Assembly (NCBI RefSeq): GCF_019331675.1
Contig: NZ_JAHBBJ010000001.1
Span: 1 to 64,000 of the forward strand
Reading direction: 5' to 3'
Source: Bifidobacterium miconisargentati
Lineage (GTDB): Bacteria; Actinomycetota; Actinomycetes; Actinomycetales; Bifidobacteriaceae
Length of the DNA stretch: 64,000 bases
The translations under genes were made by a program, and so were the position numbers. Of the stretch, positions 28,403 through 38,620 are shown piece after piece (position 1 is the first letter of the stretch; each line of letters begins with the position of its first letter). Under the pieces are notes generated by a model. That model did not search any database and had not been told where the DNA came from. It saw only the letters and a program-made list of their open reading frames with translations.

Positions 28403-29074
28403 TCATCCGCACGCTTCGAGCTTTTGCCGATACCCCGCATCGGCGCGGCGGGCATCGGAGAACGGTCCGGTGCCCTCGCGGCTGTCCCGGTCGTAATCAT
28501 CCACGGTGTACGACTGCTCCACCAGTCCTTCGCGCACATAGCAATCGACGATGGTCTGCCGGATGTCGGCGCCGTCGTTGTTCGGATTGGCCTGTACGGC
28601 GCTGGCCAGCTGCCATATGGTACGCGCGCCGTCCCTGGTCTCACAGGTCTGCAGGTCCTGGTTCACCGACCCGCCCCAGGCCGAGGATTCCTCCTGTGTC
28701 ATGCCGCTGGGCGGATGCACGCTCATCGAGCCGAGCTCGCCCATATCGATGGAGTCCTTCGCGTATCCGTAATCGGTCAGGCATTGCACGATGCGGTCAT
28801 TCACTTCGGCGAGTTCGGCTTGGGTGATGACGCCATCCTCCAGTATCCCCACGGCGAAGCCGTCGCCTTGCTCCTTGAGTTGCGCACGGGCTTGTTTGAG
28901 TTCCGCCGAATAGTGCGCGTTGAGATCGTATCCGTCTGCCGTTCCGGCGGCCGAACCGTCTCCCGCATTCGTGGCCGGTCCCGCACAGCCCGCCAGCATG
29001 CAGGCCATGCCAATCACGCACAGTGTCGTGAGCGTCACCACTGCCAGCCGACACCTCACTCGTTCGCCCTTCAT
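28403..29074 (-). CDS. Lipoprotein C of the paralogous family
   Basis: 223 residues. Signal peptide VTLTTLCVIGMACMLAGC gives a lipobox cysteine near 30. The family block reads LNAHYSAELKQARAQLKEQ, ILEDGVITQAELAEV and IVQCLTDYGY; later cysteines are LQTCETRDGA, IVDCYVREGL and KLEACG at the end. The ATG at 29074 has AAGGAGGCTGGGC upstream. It lies 134 bases after the anchored family member D in the same direction, with lipoprotein B convergent on the other side. Confidence 0.75.
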   Translation of the reverse strand: MKGERVRCRLAVVTLTTLCVIGMACMLAGCAGPATNAGDGSAAGTADGYDLNAHYSAELKQARAQLKEQGDGFAVGILEDGVITQAELAEVNDRIVQCLTDYGYAKDSIDMGELGSMSVHPPSGMTQEESSAWGGSVNQDLQTCETRDGARTIWQLASAVQANPNNDGADIRQTIVDCYVREGLVEQSYTVDDYDRDSREGTGPFSDARRADAGYRQKLEACG

Positions 29075-29208
29075 GCCCAGCCTCCTTGCCGTTACGCAGC
29101 GCCCATGCGCCGCCTCATCGTCAACCGTACGGAAAGAAGCCGCATATGTCGCGGATAGACGTCGTCCTCAGGATGACAATCAGGATGACAAGGAGCGTCC
29201 GTGGCACA

Positions 29209-29856
29209 TCACCGCTGCATATCACCCAGCGCGGCGGGATGGTCACTGCCATATGCCGCCAATGGCTCTATCCACCGGTAATCGGAGCCGATGGCACACT
29301 GGTCGATGACGTCCGACTGCTGTTCGCTGCTCATGGACCCGCGGATCGACACCACCGTCTGCCCATTGGTCTTGCCGTTCTCATCCACGAACGGCCGGGA
29401 CTGCAGGCCGTAGACGGACAGGCATTGGTTGTACGCCAAGAAGACCTCGCTCCGTTCGTCGTCGGTCACCACGCCGTCCTCCAGCACATCACGCCCCACT
29501 TCGGTGTGCAGGTTGTTCCATGCGTTGAGGAATTCGTATTTGTGCGGTCCGGTGAAGTCCGGATGTTCGCTGGTGGTGGGCAGCGGGTCGTTCGCGCTCG
29601 TCTTCGCATTTGACTGCACATCCCGCCATGGTTCGGGCAGGAGCGAAACCGCAACCGTCACGGCGATGGCGGCGAGCGCCAGTATTACGGCCGTTGTGGT
29701 ACGCCACCGGCGACTGCCTTGCCGCCGCATCCAGCTGGTGCAGCTCTTGTTCGAATCCGACTCCGAGTGCCGCATCTCGGACGACCCGGTCGTGTCAGCA
29801 TCCGCGAACGTCTCATCATCACGGTCGGTCCGCTCGGCATCCATGACCCGTTTCAT
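29209..29856 (-). CDS. Membrane-anchored member D of the paralogous family
   Basis: 215 residues. Instead of a lipobox it has a ~50-residue charged cytoplasmic segment and one helix (TTAVILALAAIAVTVAVSLL). Outside, the family block appears: HPDFTGPHKYEFLNAWNN, VLEDGVVTDDERSEV and YNQCLSVYGL, then VIDQCAIGSDY. The start at 29856 overlaps the kinase stop (ATGA), so it is translationally coupled to the kinase and probably part of its sensing apparatus. Confidence 0.75.
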   Translation of the reverse strand: MKRVMDAERTDRDDETFADADTTGSSEMRHSESDSNKSCTSWMRRQGSRRWRTTTAVILALAAIAVTVAVSLLPEPWRDVQSNAKTSANDPLPTTSEHPDFTGPHKYEFLNAWNNLHTEVGRDVLEDGVVTDDERSEVFLAYNQCLSVYGLQSRPFVDENGKTNGQTVVSIRGSMSSEQQSDVIDQCAIGSDYRWIEPLAAYGSDHPAALGDMQR

Positions 29857-31169
29857 GATGCACGCCCCGATTTCGGCCGGACAGCTCCTGTCCCGGCGGG
29901 GATGCGCGCGTACAACACCCAGTCGCCATCCTCGGCGCTGGTATTGAGTTCGCCGCCGAGCCGCATGATGATGCGCCGGTGCATCGCCAGTCCGCTGCCG
30001 TGCGGCTTAAGTCCGGCGCTCCCATTCGCCGACATGATCGGGTTGGTTTCCATGATTTCGATGGCGTCGTCGCCGTACGTGACGACGCACCGGTACTCGC
30101 CTTGGGCCGGACCCATGTGACGGGTGATGTTGGCCGCGATCTCGCCGAGAAGATCGGCTGCGGCCTCGAACGATTCGTCCGCGTAATCCTGCGGTCTCTC
30201 GCCGCGCGATTCGATGGTGCCCGCGAATCCCAACTGTCCGAGCTTGGCCTTCGCATCCCGTATCGCCGTATCGATCGCATCTTGATGCCGGCCGACGCGG
30301 GGCGCGGATTGCCCGGTTCGTTCGGGCTGTTCCAGCAGATCGATGACGTGATGAATCTCATCCAGTACGGCCAGGGCCTGGTCGTTGACGAACTGCCAAT
30401 CCTGACGCTCGGTCTGATGTTCCGCGTCGTTGCCGATGCGACGCAGTTGCCGTTGCGCGGTCAACGCGATGTACGAGAGTCCGCCGCTGGCCGAGTCGTG
30501 GATGCGCGAGGCCAGTCGCGTGTTGCGTTGCAACGTATCCAGCTGCCACTGCCGGCGTTCCAGCGCCATGGCCTGTTCGCGAATCTCGTCGCGCTGCCGA
30601 CGCCAGCGGAAGGACATGCCGCCCATGGTGGCGAGCGTGAACATGCCGATGTAGTTGACCATGCCGATCCATGTGGCGGACAGCGCATTGAACGTGTTGA
30701 GCGCCACCGGTATGCATTCGGCGAGCGAGACGGTCAGGAGCGCCGCCACGGCCACCGGTATCGCGCTGTCGTATCCGATGATCGCGAGCGCCAGATACGC
30801 GGCCCACAGCGGGTTCGGACCGGACAGGTCGAGCACGAACAGTCGCGCCACCACGGTGACGATGATGAGCCAGCCGGAGATGCGAGGCAGGAAGGGCGAG
30901 AGCAGGATGCCCACCACCGAAAGCCCGGAGAACAGGAAGTTCAGCGGATAGATCGGCGGGATCACGGACCATTCCACCAGCGTGGCGGCGAGTGCGAACG
31001 CGGCGATGACCAGTCGGAACCAGTGCGCGCGCAGCCAGCGGAATGCGGCCGCCGGGCTGCCGGACGTGATTGCCGGTTCCCCGGACCTGATTCCGGCAGC
31101 CGCCGCGGGCCCGTTGTCCCGGCCGGCGCGCCCGTCCTCCCCGCTGGGAGCCGATATGCCGGCGTTCAT
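29853..31169 (-). CDS. Sensor histidine kinase with diverged ATP-binding site
   Basis: 438 residues. About six membrane helices span residues 50-185. ASRIHDSASGGLSYIAL carries the HisKA_3-like phosphoacceptor His224. The C-terminal ATPase-like part keeps an N-box-like LLGEIAANITRHM and a G-box-like HGSGLAMHRRI, but where a DxGxG motif is expected it reads IEIMETNP, so catalytic competence is doubtful. The start at 31169 overlaps the regulator stop (ATGA). Coupled downstream to member D of the small-protein family. Confidence 0.82.
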   Translation of the reverse strand: MNAGISAPSGEDGRAGRDNGPAAAAGIRSGEPAITSGSPAAAFRWLRAHWFRLVIAAFALAATLVEWSVIPPIYPLNFLFSGLSVVGILLSPFLPRISGWLIIVTVVARLFVLDLSGPNPLWAAYLALAIIGYDSAIPVAVAALLTVSLAECIPVALNTFNALSATWIGMVNYIGMFTLATMGGMSFRWRRQRDEIREQAMALERRQWQLDTLQRNTRLASRIHDSASGGLSYIALTAQRQLRRIGNDAEHQTERQDWQFVNDQALAVLDEIHHVIDLLEQPERTGQSAPRVGRHQDAIDTAIRDAKAKLGQLGFAGTIESRGERPQDYADESFEAAADLLGEIAANITRHMGPAQGEYRCVVTYGDDAIEIMETNPIMSANGSAGLKPHGSGLAMHRRIIMRLGGELNTSAEDGDWVLYARIPAGTGAVRPKSGRAS

Positions 31170-31846
31170 CGTTCGCCTTCCGAGGCTCCGGTCCACAGGG
31201 CCACGGCCTGGCCTCGCGTGGTGACGCCGAGTTTGCGGATGGCCCGTTGGAGGTACGTCTTGACGCTGGATTGGCTCAGATGCATGTTCTCGGCGATCTG
31301 CTCGGTGTCCAGTCCGCGCGAGCACAGGTTCATGGCTTCGGCCTCACGATCGGAGAGCAGCAGTTGCCGCGGCGTGCGCCGTCCACCCAGCCTCGCGTGG
31401 GCCGCCGCCGCGGTCTCGAATCCCTCGCCCCAGGTACCGCCGGCGGCTACGGTGCGGATGGCCTGGATGATCGGCGTCTCCACGGATTTGGGCACGATGC
31501 CCTGCGCCCCGGCTTCGGCTGCCTTCGCCGCATACACGGCCAACGAGAACGAGGTGACGGCGAGGATCATCACGCGCGCGGTCTCGGTTCGAATGGTCTT
31601 GCATACCACCAGTCCGGACAGTTCGTCCATGGACATGTCGGTGAGCAGCACGTTGGGGCTGGTACGTGCGTCCAGGCAGCGGGCCACCGCGTCACGACCG
31701 GAGGTGGTCTTCCAGATGACGCGCGCCTCGGGCATGAGCTCGCCGATGGACCGTTCGAGGAACGCCAGGGAGAACTCGTCGTTGTCCAGCAGCCCGATGG
31801 TCACGATGGGACGGACCGTCTGGGTCGATTCGGTTTCGTCTTGCAT
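31166..31846 (-). CDS. NarL/LuxR-family response regulator
   Basis: 226 residues. Receiver domain with acidic pocket (GLLDNDE) and D70 in VLLTDMSMDELSG, Thr/Ser in LAVTS and lysine in GIVPKSV. LuxR HTH at the C-terminus: LSDREAEAMNLCSRGLD, MHLSQSSVKTYLQRAIRKL. The ATG at 31846 has GGGGAAGC upstream. First gene of an operon regulator-kinase-member D. A MITE-like copy lies about 100 bases upstream of it. Confidence 0.9.
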   Translation of the reverse strand: MQDETESTQTVRPIVTIGLLDNDEFSLAFLERSIGELMPEARVIWKTTSGRDAVARCLDARTSPNVLLTDMSMDELSGLVVCKTIRTETARVMILAVTSFSLAVYAAKAAEAGAQGIVPKSVETPIIQAIRTVAAGGTWGEGFETAAAAHARLGGRRTPRQLLLSDREAEAMNLCSRGLDTEQIAENMHLSQSSVKTYLQRAIRKLGVTTRGQAVALWTGASEGER

Positions 31847-32318
31847 ATGCCGCTTCCCCTGTGATCGCCATGATCGTATAGCGTTGACTCCAACCGTATC
31901 ACCGCACGGCAGGACTTCACGGCGATTCCTGTCGTCCGCAGGACTACATAGGGCTCTGTTAAACCATGATTGGCATGGCTCTTATTCTTGGCTCCCCTTA
32001 TCAGGACATTGCCGTGAAGCAAACGGCAGGGCCGTTTGTAGGCAATGTGCGAGGCGACAGCCGAACCAATAGACGGTGAACGAAGTTCGTCATTAATTGC
32101 AGGACGAGCTGTCGGCGAAGCCGACTGAGGGGTAGTCCAATGGAATTCATATCAATCTCTGTTTGACAGAGCCTTACATATCCGCAAACCTTCCTAACAA
32201 AAGGTGGATAACCGCGGTTCCTTCCACACGCTGTCCACAACACGCCAAGGCGCGTCATGTTCTCCACATTCGCCGTTCGTACTTGTGTCCGAATGCACGC
32301 GCCCGGCACAGTGGAACC
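31847..32318. other. Divergent interval with a second MITE-like copy
   Basis: 472 bases between the regulator and yraN starts. 31950-32175 is a repeat element. The remaining parts show no gene. The ~140 bases before yraN hold TGTCCACAACACG and other short patches, but no promoter could be assigned. Confidence 0.4.
31950..32175. mobile_element. MITE-like element, diverged copy of 15234-15473
   Basis: The ends read AGGGCTCTGTTAAAC (31950-31964) and, as complement, AAGGCTCTGTCAAAC (32175-32161). The interior matches the first copy: CTTGGCTCCCCTTATCAGG, GCAAACGGC/GCCGTTTG hairpin, AACGAAGTTCGTC and GCCGACTGAGGGGTAGTCC. Terminal repeats are imperfect, suggesting an older insertion. Confidence 0.7.
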
Positions 32319-32912
32319 ATGAATGCCATAGCCACAGAACCGCCGCCTTCCGCCCCGTATCGTTTCCACCGGGATATCCGCCCGACCGCCCCGCGTCCCT
32401 TCGACTGTCCGGGCAATGCTCCGCACACCGACTTCAATTCCAACGACCGGACCGGCACCGTCGCCGGCTATCGGCAACCTTCATTGGACGTTCCCGACGC
32501 CGGATCGTCCTCGCCTCTGGATCATCTCGCCGCCTTGATGGGCGACCGCACCATGAGCGCCAAACGGTTCGGCTCCCTCGGCGAGCAGTACGCAGCCAAT
32601 TGGCTGGAAGTCCAAGGATGGGTCGTATTGTCTCGCAACTGGCGCACACGCTATGGCGAATTGGACATCGTCGCTCTCACTCCCGAACGCATCGTGGCGT
32701 TCGTGGAGGTGAAATCCCGCCGCAACGCCCAGTACGGCGTGCCGCAGGAGGCCGTGACGCCCACCAAACAGCGTAATCTCAGACGCGCCGCCTGCGAATG
32801 GCTCGTCGACCGGCGCAATCGCGTGCCCCATGCCGGCGTGCGGTTCGATGTCATCACCGTCGTGATGCATCTGGGCCGCCCCTCGGTGCTTCATATCCCC
32901 AACGCCTTCTGA
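32319..32912 (+). CDS. yraN: YraN family nuclease-like protein (UPF0102)
   Basis: 197 residues from an ATG at 32319; the conserved domain begins only near residue 78 (MSAKRFGSLGEQYAANWLE), so the true start could be 32538 or 32553. The restriction-endonuclease-like core is visible: RYGELDIVALTPERIVAFVEVKSRRN, with the D-ExK catalytic set, then QRNLRRAA. The ~75-residue N-terminal extension is Pro-rich and unlike the family. It forms the common yraN-comM-dprA set and ends 20 bases before comM. Confidence 0.85.
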   Translation: MNAIATEPPPSAPYRFHRDIRPTAPRPFDCPGNAPHTDFNSNDRTGTVAGYRQPSLDVPDAGSSSPLDHLAALMGDRTMSAKRFGSLGEQYAANWLEVQGWVVLSRNWRTRYGELDIVALTPERIVAFVEVKSRRNAQYGVPQEAVTPTKQRNLRRAACEWLVDRRNRVPHAGVRFDVITVVMHLGRPSVLHIPNAF

Positions 32913-32932
32913 AATACGGAAAGGAGCCACGC

Positions 32933-34462
32933 ATGGCCATCGGCAGAACGCTCTCGGTCGGACTGGTCGGGCTCAAGGCCTTCATCGTGCAGGTGCAGGC
33001 GTTCATCAGTCCGGGCCTCCCCTACTTCAACATCATCGGATTGCCGGACACGAGCCTGTCCGAAGCCCGGGAACGGGTGAAATCCGCTTGCCACGCCTCG
33101 GGATTCGTCTGGCCGCAGACGCGCGTCACCGTGAACATGAGCCCGGCGGCGATGCCCAAGCGCGGCTCCTCGCATGATCTGGCCATCGCGGCCAGCGTGC
33201 TGTGCGCCGCCGGCGCGATCGGGCATGACTGTCTGGAGGACACCATCATGCTCGGCGAGGTGAATCTGGATGGCTCGGTGCTGCCCATCCACGGGTTGCT
33301 GCCGATCATGCTCCATGCCGAGGAACGCGGCATACGCAAGATGATCATCCCGTACCGCAATCTCGAGGAATCGGCCATGGTGGACGGCATGGACGTGATC
33401 GGAGTCAGGCATGTGGGCGAACTCATCGAGCTCATGGGAGGCAACGCCACCTACACCATTCCCGAGCTGATACTCGCCGATGACGAATCCGCGGAATCAT
33501 CGCCGTCCGCAACACTCTCATGCGGCGATATGAGCGAGGTGCTGGGCCAGGAATACGCCAAATGGGCGTTGCAGGTGGCGGCGGCCGGTGGCCATAATCT
33601 CATCATGACCGGTCCTCCCGGCGCGGGCAAGACCATGCTGGCTTCACGATTGCCCGGCATCATGCCGCCGCTGGCCGAACCGGAGCAGCTGGAGGTGGCG
33701 TCGATCCGTTCCCTGTGCGGCACGCTGCCCCAGTACGGCATCACGGATGTGCCACCGTTCGAAGCGCCGCATCACACCGCCACCACGGCGGCGCTGGTGG
33801 GCGGAGGTAGCGGCATCGCCATGCCGGGTGCCATCACCCGGGCGCATCGGGGCATCCTGTTTCTCGATGAGGCGCCGGAATTCTCGGCGCGGGCGTTGCA
33901 GACGCTGCGCGAACCGTTGGAATCCGGGTATGTGGCCTTGTCACGGGCCAAGGGCAGCACCTACTATCCGGCACGATTCCAACTCATCATGGCCGCGAAC
34001 CCCTGCCCGTGCGGATACTATTACGGCACCGGCGAGCGCTGTACCTGCAAGGAGAAGGATCGCACGAAGTATTTCTCCCGTCTGGTCGGGCCGATCCTGG
34101 ATCGCGTGGACATCCAGTTGGCCGTGCCGCCGGTCTCCCGCATAGCGGTGCGCAACGAGACTCCGGGAGAGTCCAGCGCGCGGATCCGCGAACGGGTCAT
34201 CGAGGCCCGGATGGTGGCCAAACGCAGGTTCCAGGAGTTCGGATGGACCTGCAACGCGCAGGCCTCAGGCAACTGGCTGCACGCGAACACGTCGTTGAAG
34301 GCCATGGAACTGGTGAACCAGGCACTCTCCAATCATCAACTCACGTTGCGTGGCGCCGACCGGGCCATGCGCCTGGCGTGGACGCTCGCCGACTTGAACG
34401 GCCGGTATTCGCCCACCGAGCAGGATGTCCATCAGGGTATCGAGTTAAGGACGAGGATGTAA
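32933..34462 (+). CDS. comM: ComM / YifB family Mg-chelatase-like AAA ATPase
   Basis: 509 residues, the usual length. The N-terminal Lon-like S5 fold begins IGRTLSVGLVGLKAFIVQVQ, with GLPDTSLSEARERVKSA; Walker A is GPPGAGKT; FLDEAPEF is Walker B; MAANPCPCGYY and DRVDIQLAVP are family markers; the C-terminal lid has RGADRAMRLAWTLADL. In transformable bacteria ComM is a helicase aiding branch migration during DNA integration. The ATG at 32933 has AAGGAGCCACGC. Its stop is directly followed by the dprA ATG. Confidence 0.93.
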   Translation: MAIGRTLSVGLVGLKAFIVQVQAFISPGLPYFNIIGLPDTSLSEARERVKSACHASGFVWPQTRVTVNMSPAAMPKRGSSHDLAIAASVLCAAGAIGHDCLEDTIMLGEVNLDGSVLPIHGLLPIMLHAEERGIRKMIIPYRNLEESAMVDGMDVIGVRHVGELIELMGGNATYTIPELILADDESAESSPSATLSCGDMSEVLGQEYAKWALQVAAAGGHNLIMTGPPGAGKTMLASRLPGIMPPLAEPEQLEVASIRSLCGTLPQYGITDVPPFEAPHHTATTAALVGGGSGIAMPGAITRAHRGILFLDEAPEFSARALQTLREPLESGYVALSRAKGSTYYPARFQLIMAANPCPCGYYYGTGERCTCKEKDRTKYFSRLVGPILDRVDIQLAVPPVSRIAVRNETPGESSARIRERVIEARMVAKRRFQEFGWTCNAQASGNWLHANTSLKAMELVNQALSNHQLTLRGADRAMRLAWTLADLNGRYSPTEQDVHQGIELRTRM

Positions 34463-36220
34463 ATGACCGATCATCATGAGACTCAGACGGCTTCCCAAGC
34501 CGTCGATTCAGCTGCATCCGCGGCTCCTGCCGATACCGCCGTCTCCGTTCTCCCAGAAGTTCCCGTTTCCTCCGGCATCACCGACGGCTCCGAGAATCCC
34601 GCCGGCACCGCGCGCCGGGCGATTCCCTCCCCTTCCGTCGACGCCCTGTACCGGGCCGCGCTCACCTTCTGTCTGGATGGCACGGATGTGATGATGTACG
34701 CCACACTCAAGGGCGCGGGCAGCGCGGAATCGTTGTGGCACGCGCTGGCGCAGTCACATCCGAGCCATCCCTCCGAGGTATCCGGGCCGGCGTTGGCGCG
34801 CATCGACCGCATGTTCGTCAACGGCATCACCCGATGGGGACGAAGCGTCACCGCGGACATGATGAAGACCTTCCGCGCCTCCCTGTCCTCCTGGCATAAT
34901 CGCATGCGTGACCTGCCCTCACAGGACATCCTGCATCTGGCCGATTGGTTCACTGCGGACGGCACGATGTGGCTGATCGGACCGAACCATCCATGCTGGC
35001 CGCATCAGTTGGCCGATCTCGCGATCCGCTCCGACTGGGCGCCGCCGCTGTGTCTGTGGATCCGGGGCGATCCCCGTGCGTTGACGAGCTGCGCCAAACC
35101 CATCGGCATCGTGGGTTCGCGTGATGTGAACGAATACGGGCGCTTCGTGGCGCACACCATGGCCGAGCAGGCCGCGGCCGCCGGCCATCTGGTGGTGTCG
35201 GGTGGGGCGATGGGCACGGATGCCGCCGCCCATTGGGGCGCGTTGAACGCGCTGCACGGGCGCAATCCCGCGAATGTGGGCAAGACCGTGGCCGTGTTCG
35301 CGGGCGGACTCAACCATATCGGGCCGATGCGCAACCGCACGTTGTTCGAGCGTATCGAGGCGCAGGGCGGCGCGCTCATCAGCGAACACTGCCCGGATAC
35401 GATTCCCGAGGCAAGGCGTTTTCTGCTGCGCAACCGCATCATCGCGGCGTTGTCCTCCACACTGGTGGTGGCGCAGGCCCGGCTGCGTTCCGGGGCGCTC
35501 AACACCGCAGGCTGGGCGTGCGAGCTCATGCGCGAGGTGTACGCGGTGCCCGGAGACATCAACCAGCCATCCAACGCCGGCTGCAACAAGATGATCAGCG
35601 ACCATCGCGCCATACTGCTGTGCGCCGCCACCTCCACCGACGACATCTGCCATGAGCGTCATCAGCCAACCATGGCGGCATGCCCCGGCTTCGCCGTGAA
35701 AACCGAGGATGCGCACGACCGGCAGGACGATGCAACCGCAACACCTGCCGCCGCTTCCTCATCAGGCGATTCGGCCTCTTCTCCCGCAAGCGGCGCCATC
35801 AAAGCCGGTTCGAGAGGCGAAGCAGGCCGGCCTCCCCTAGGACGGTCCGGCACCGGCGGACAACCCACCTTAGCCCAGGCCACGGCCTCTCCCGCCCGCA
35901 CCCGCGCGAAACCCGGCTCCTCCGGGGTTCGCAGACAGGTGCCCGATCTACGGGAACCCGCCGATGCCGAAATGCAGCTTCCTCCCATCGACGTGAGCAC
36001 CTTGCCCGAACCGCAGCGGCTGATGGTGGGTCTTATCCGTGAATGCCGTAGACGGCATCTCATCGTCACGCCGGATGCCCTGCTGAAGGTGGCGCGCGAA
36101 CTGGCCGACGACGAGATCCCGGATATCGGCACCGTGCTGAGCCTGCTCGGCGCGCTGGAACTCAAGGGGGTGGTCGATCGCAAGGCGGACGCCGCCGCCC
36201 TGAGCAGCCGCGTCCGCTGA
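34463..36220 (+). CDS. dprA: DNA-processing protein DprA with extended tail
   Basis: 585 residues, far longer than the ~370 typical of DprA. The Rossmann-like core lies at about 210-400: [79 protein letters not shown] and [18 protein letters not shown] Ser/Ala/Pro-rich linker (~425-510) leads to a winged helix ([23 protein letters not shown]). N-terminal ~60 residues are also low-complexity. DprA loads RecA on incoming single strands. The ATG directly abuts the comM stop. A natural-competence role in this host is not proven. Confidence 0.9.
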   Translation: MTDHHETQTASQAVDSAASAAPADTAVSVLPEVPVSSGITDGSENPAGTARRAIPSPSVDALYRAALTFCLDGTDVMMYATLKGAGSAESLWHALAQSHPSHPSEVSGPALARIDRMFVNGITRWGRSVTADMMKTFRASLSSWHNRMRDLPSQDILHLADWFTADGTMWLIGPNHPCWPHQLADLAIRSDWAPPLCLWIRGDPRALTSCAKPIGIVGSRDVNEYGRFVAHTMAEQAAAAGHLVVSGGAMGTDAAAHWGALNALHGRNPANVGKTVAVFAGGLNHIGPMRNRTLFERIEAQGGALISEHCPDTIPEARRFLLRNRIIAALSSTLVVAQARLRSGALNTAGWACELMREVYAVPGDINQPSNAGCNKMISDHRAILLCAATSTDDICHERHQPTMAACPGFAVKTEDAHDRQDDATATPAAASSSGDSASSPASGAIKAGSRGEAGRPPLGRSGTGGQPTLAQATASPARTRAKPGSSGVRRQVPDLREPADAEMQLPPIDVSTLPEPQRLMVGLIRECRRRHLIVTPDALLKVARELADDEIPDIGTVLSLLGALELKGVVDRKADAAALSSRVR

Positions 36221-36410
36221 TCGGCGGTTGGCTCCGCGCTCACGGAATGAAAATCGCGAACCAGCCTTCACGGGCCAATCCTTCGTATATCTGCTTCGTA
36301 TATTGGCCTCGCGTATACCGGTCGGTCATGCCGGTTCTCGCATATCAGTCGTTGCAACCTGTCTCATGCCGTCAAGGCCACTGTTCGGCGGGTGTGCGAG
36401 AATCGAGACC

Positions 36411-38456
36411 ATGAGTCCGAAACGTTTGGAAGATATGTATGATGCGGTGATCGTCGGCGCCGGAGCGGCCGGCCTGTCGGCGGCGTTGGGGCTGCTCAGG
36501 TCCCCTGAGATCGAGGATCTCAGGGCACAGGGCGTGGACCCGAAGATCCTGGTGGTCTCCAAATTGCAGCCGCTGCGTTCGCATACCGGCTCCGCGGAGG
36601 GCGGCATCGCGGCCAGCCTGGGCAACGTAGAGTCCGACGACTGGCATTGGCATTACTACGACACCATCAAGGGCGGCGATTGGCTGGTCGATCAGGACGC
36701 GGCCCGTCTACTCGCCGAATACGCGCCGGAGACCGTGATCAACCTGGAGCGTCAGGGCGTGGCGTTCTCCCGTACCGAGGACGGTCACATCGCCCAGCGC
36801 CGGTTCGGCGGCCACACCCGTGATTTCGGCGGCGAACCGGTCAAGCGCGCGGCCTATGCGGCGGACCGTATCGGCCATCAGATCCTCCACACGCTGTGGC
36901 AGCAGTGCGTGGCGCAGGGCGTCGAGTTCGCCGAGGAATGGTACGTGACCGATCTGGTGCTCGCCGATGACGGTTCCCAGGCGGCCGGCATCGTGGCTCT
37001 GGACACCCATGCGGGCAAGGTCCAGGCCGTTCACGCGCGCAATGTGCTCATCGCCACGGGTGGCGCGGGCCGGCTGTTCCATACCACGTCCAACTCGTGG
37101 GATCTGACCGGCGACGGCATGGCGCTGGCCTTGGCCGCGGGGCTGCAGCTGGAGGACATCGAATTCGTGCAGTTCCATCCCACCGGACTGGCACATACCG
37201 GTATTCTGCTGTCCGAGGCGGCCCGCGCCGAAGGCGGCGTGCTGCGCAATGCGGACGGTGAGGCGTTCATGGAACGCTACGCTCCCGAGCACCGGGATCT
37301 GGCGGCCCGAGACGTGGTCTCCCGCTCCATCATGGCGGAGATCGACGCCGGCCGAGGCGTCGCGGACCCCAAGGATCCGGACGGCCCGAAGGACTGCGTC
37401 TGGCTGGATATGACCGGCATCGCCCCCGAACGCATGGCCGAGGCCCTGCCGCAGGTGGTCGAAACCATCGAACAGTATGCGAACCTCGATCCGGCCAAGG
37501 ACTGGGTGCCGATCAAGCCCACCGCGCATTACACGATGGGCGGCATCCCCATCACCACTGACGGCGAGGTGTACCGCTGGAACGAATCGGACGACAGCGA
37601 CCTGGCCAACGCCCATCCGGAATGGCTCATCGACGGTGTCCTGCCGCCGTCCAGGACCCTCGGCGATCGCGTCGTCGTCGACGGTTTGTTCGCGGCCGGC
37701 GAATGCTCCTGCGTGTCCGTGCATGGTGCGAACCGACTGGGCGGCAACTCGCTGCTGGACGCCTGCCTGTTCGGCACGCGGGCTGGTCGGACCATGGCCG
37801 CGCGTATCGCCGAAAATCCGGTGGACTCCCCCATGGCGGACGATTCGACCGATGATGCGCTGATCGAGGCGGCCGATCAGGCCAAGTTCCGTCGCGCGAC
37901 GGAACTGGCCGATCTGCTGGCCGGCAACACGGACATCTCCGGGGACTCCGACGGCGATTCCGACGCCGAAGCGGCATCGGCCAACGGCAACCCGTACGAG
38001 CTCATGGCCCGTCTCGGCTCGCTCATGGACCGTGCGCTGGCCGTGCGTTGCAACGCCGAATCCATCGTCGCCGCAAGCGACCAGCTCGACAGCACCTTCA
38101 GGCCCGCGGCGGAAGCCCTGCGCGCGCACAGCGATACGGCCGCGTTCAATCAGGAGATCACCGCCATCTGGGAGGTCCGTCACCTGGTCGAGCTGGCGGG
38201 TGCCGTGCTCGCGGCGTCGGGCGCACGCAAGGAATCCCGCGGCGCGATGTACCGGACCGATCATCCCGAACGTGACGACGAGCGGTTCCTCGCCCATTCC
38301 ATGATTCGTCTGCTCTCCCCGGAAGAACGAGACCGTCTGCACGACGAAATCGCCAAGGCCGGCCAGGACGAGCCGGCCCCGGTTTTTGCCGCGCATCCCA
38401 TCTCCTGGCAGCCGGTGCACATCACCGACTACCCGCCCAAGAAGCGCGAATACTAA
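36411..38456 (+). CDS. sdhA: Succinate dehydrogenase / fumarate reductase-type flavoprotein subunit
   Basis: 681 residues. [17 protein letters not shown] is the FAD-binding site; [16 protein letters not shown] has His58 where SdhA/FrdA bind FAD covalently; [49 protein letters not shown] and the active-site HYTMGG and [18 protein letters not shown] follow. The acidic segment near 515-530 is extra. L-aspartate oxidase is related but normally lacks the covalent-FAD histidine. The start is uncertain (36411 or 36435); the frame upstream is unlikely coding. It is followed by an iron-sulfur subunit, but no cytochrome b anchor lies nearby. Confidence 0.83.
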   Translation: MSPKRLEDMYDAVIVGAGAAGLSAALGLLRSPEIEDLRAQGVDPKILVVSKLQPLRSHTGSAEGGIAASLGNVESDDWHWHYYDTIKGGDWLVDQDAARLLAEYAPETVINLERQGVAFSRTEDGHIAQRRFGGHTRDFGGEPVKRAAYAADRIGHQILHTLWQQCVAQGVEFAEEWYVTDLVLADDGSQAAGIVALDTHAGKVQAVHARNVLIATGGAGRLFHTTSNSWDLTGDGMALALAAGLQLEDIEFVQFHPTGLAHTGILLSEAARAEGGVLRNADGEAFMERYAPEHRDLAARDVVSRSIMAEIDAGRGVADPKDPDGPKDCVWLDMTGIAPERMAEALPQVVETIEQYANLDPAKDWVPIKPTAHYTMGGIPITTDGEVYRWNESDDSDLANAHPEWLIDGVLPPSRTLGDRVVVDGLFAAGECSCVSVHGANRLGGNSLLDACLFGTRAGRTMAARIAENPVDSPMADDSTDDALIEAADQAKFRRATELADLLAGNTDISGDSDGDSDAEAASANGNPYELMARLGSLMDRALAVRCNAESIVAASDQLDSTFRPAAEALRAHSDTAAFNQEITAIWEVRHLVELAGAVLAASGARKESRGAMYRTDHPERDDERFLAHSMIRLLSPEERDRLHDEIAKAGQDEPAPVFAAHPISWQPVHITDYPPKKREY

Positions 38457-38471
38457 CGGATACGGATACCC

Positions 38472-38500
38472 AGCGGGCTCCCCTCACCGAGGAGCCCGCT
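38472..38500. terminator. Hairpin between flavoprotein and iron-sulfur genes
   Basis: AGCGGGCTCC (38472-38481) pairs with GGAGCCCGCT (38491-38500), followed by CCCTTTGTCC on the plus strand. It may be a terminator or an mRNA stabiliser setting different levels of the two subunits. Confidence 0.6.
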
Positions 38501-38620
38501 CCCTTTGTCCGGCCGGTGGGGAAACGGCCGGCTCTTGACACGAATCCGCAATGGCACGAACCCCGCCCAGGGCTTGTGGCACAATAGGTTGGCTGATTAT
38601 TGGATCTTTGGAGGCAGATG

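Noticed and set aside
36411..38456. Annotation as L-aspartate oxidase (NadB)
   Set aside because: The His of [10 protein letters not shown] fits covalent-FAD SdhA/FrdA, and an iron-sulfur subunit follows; still related, so kept as an alternative.
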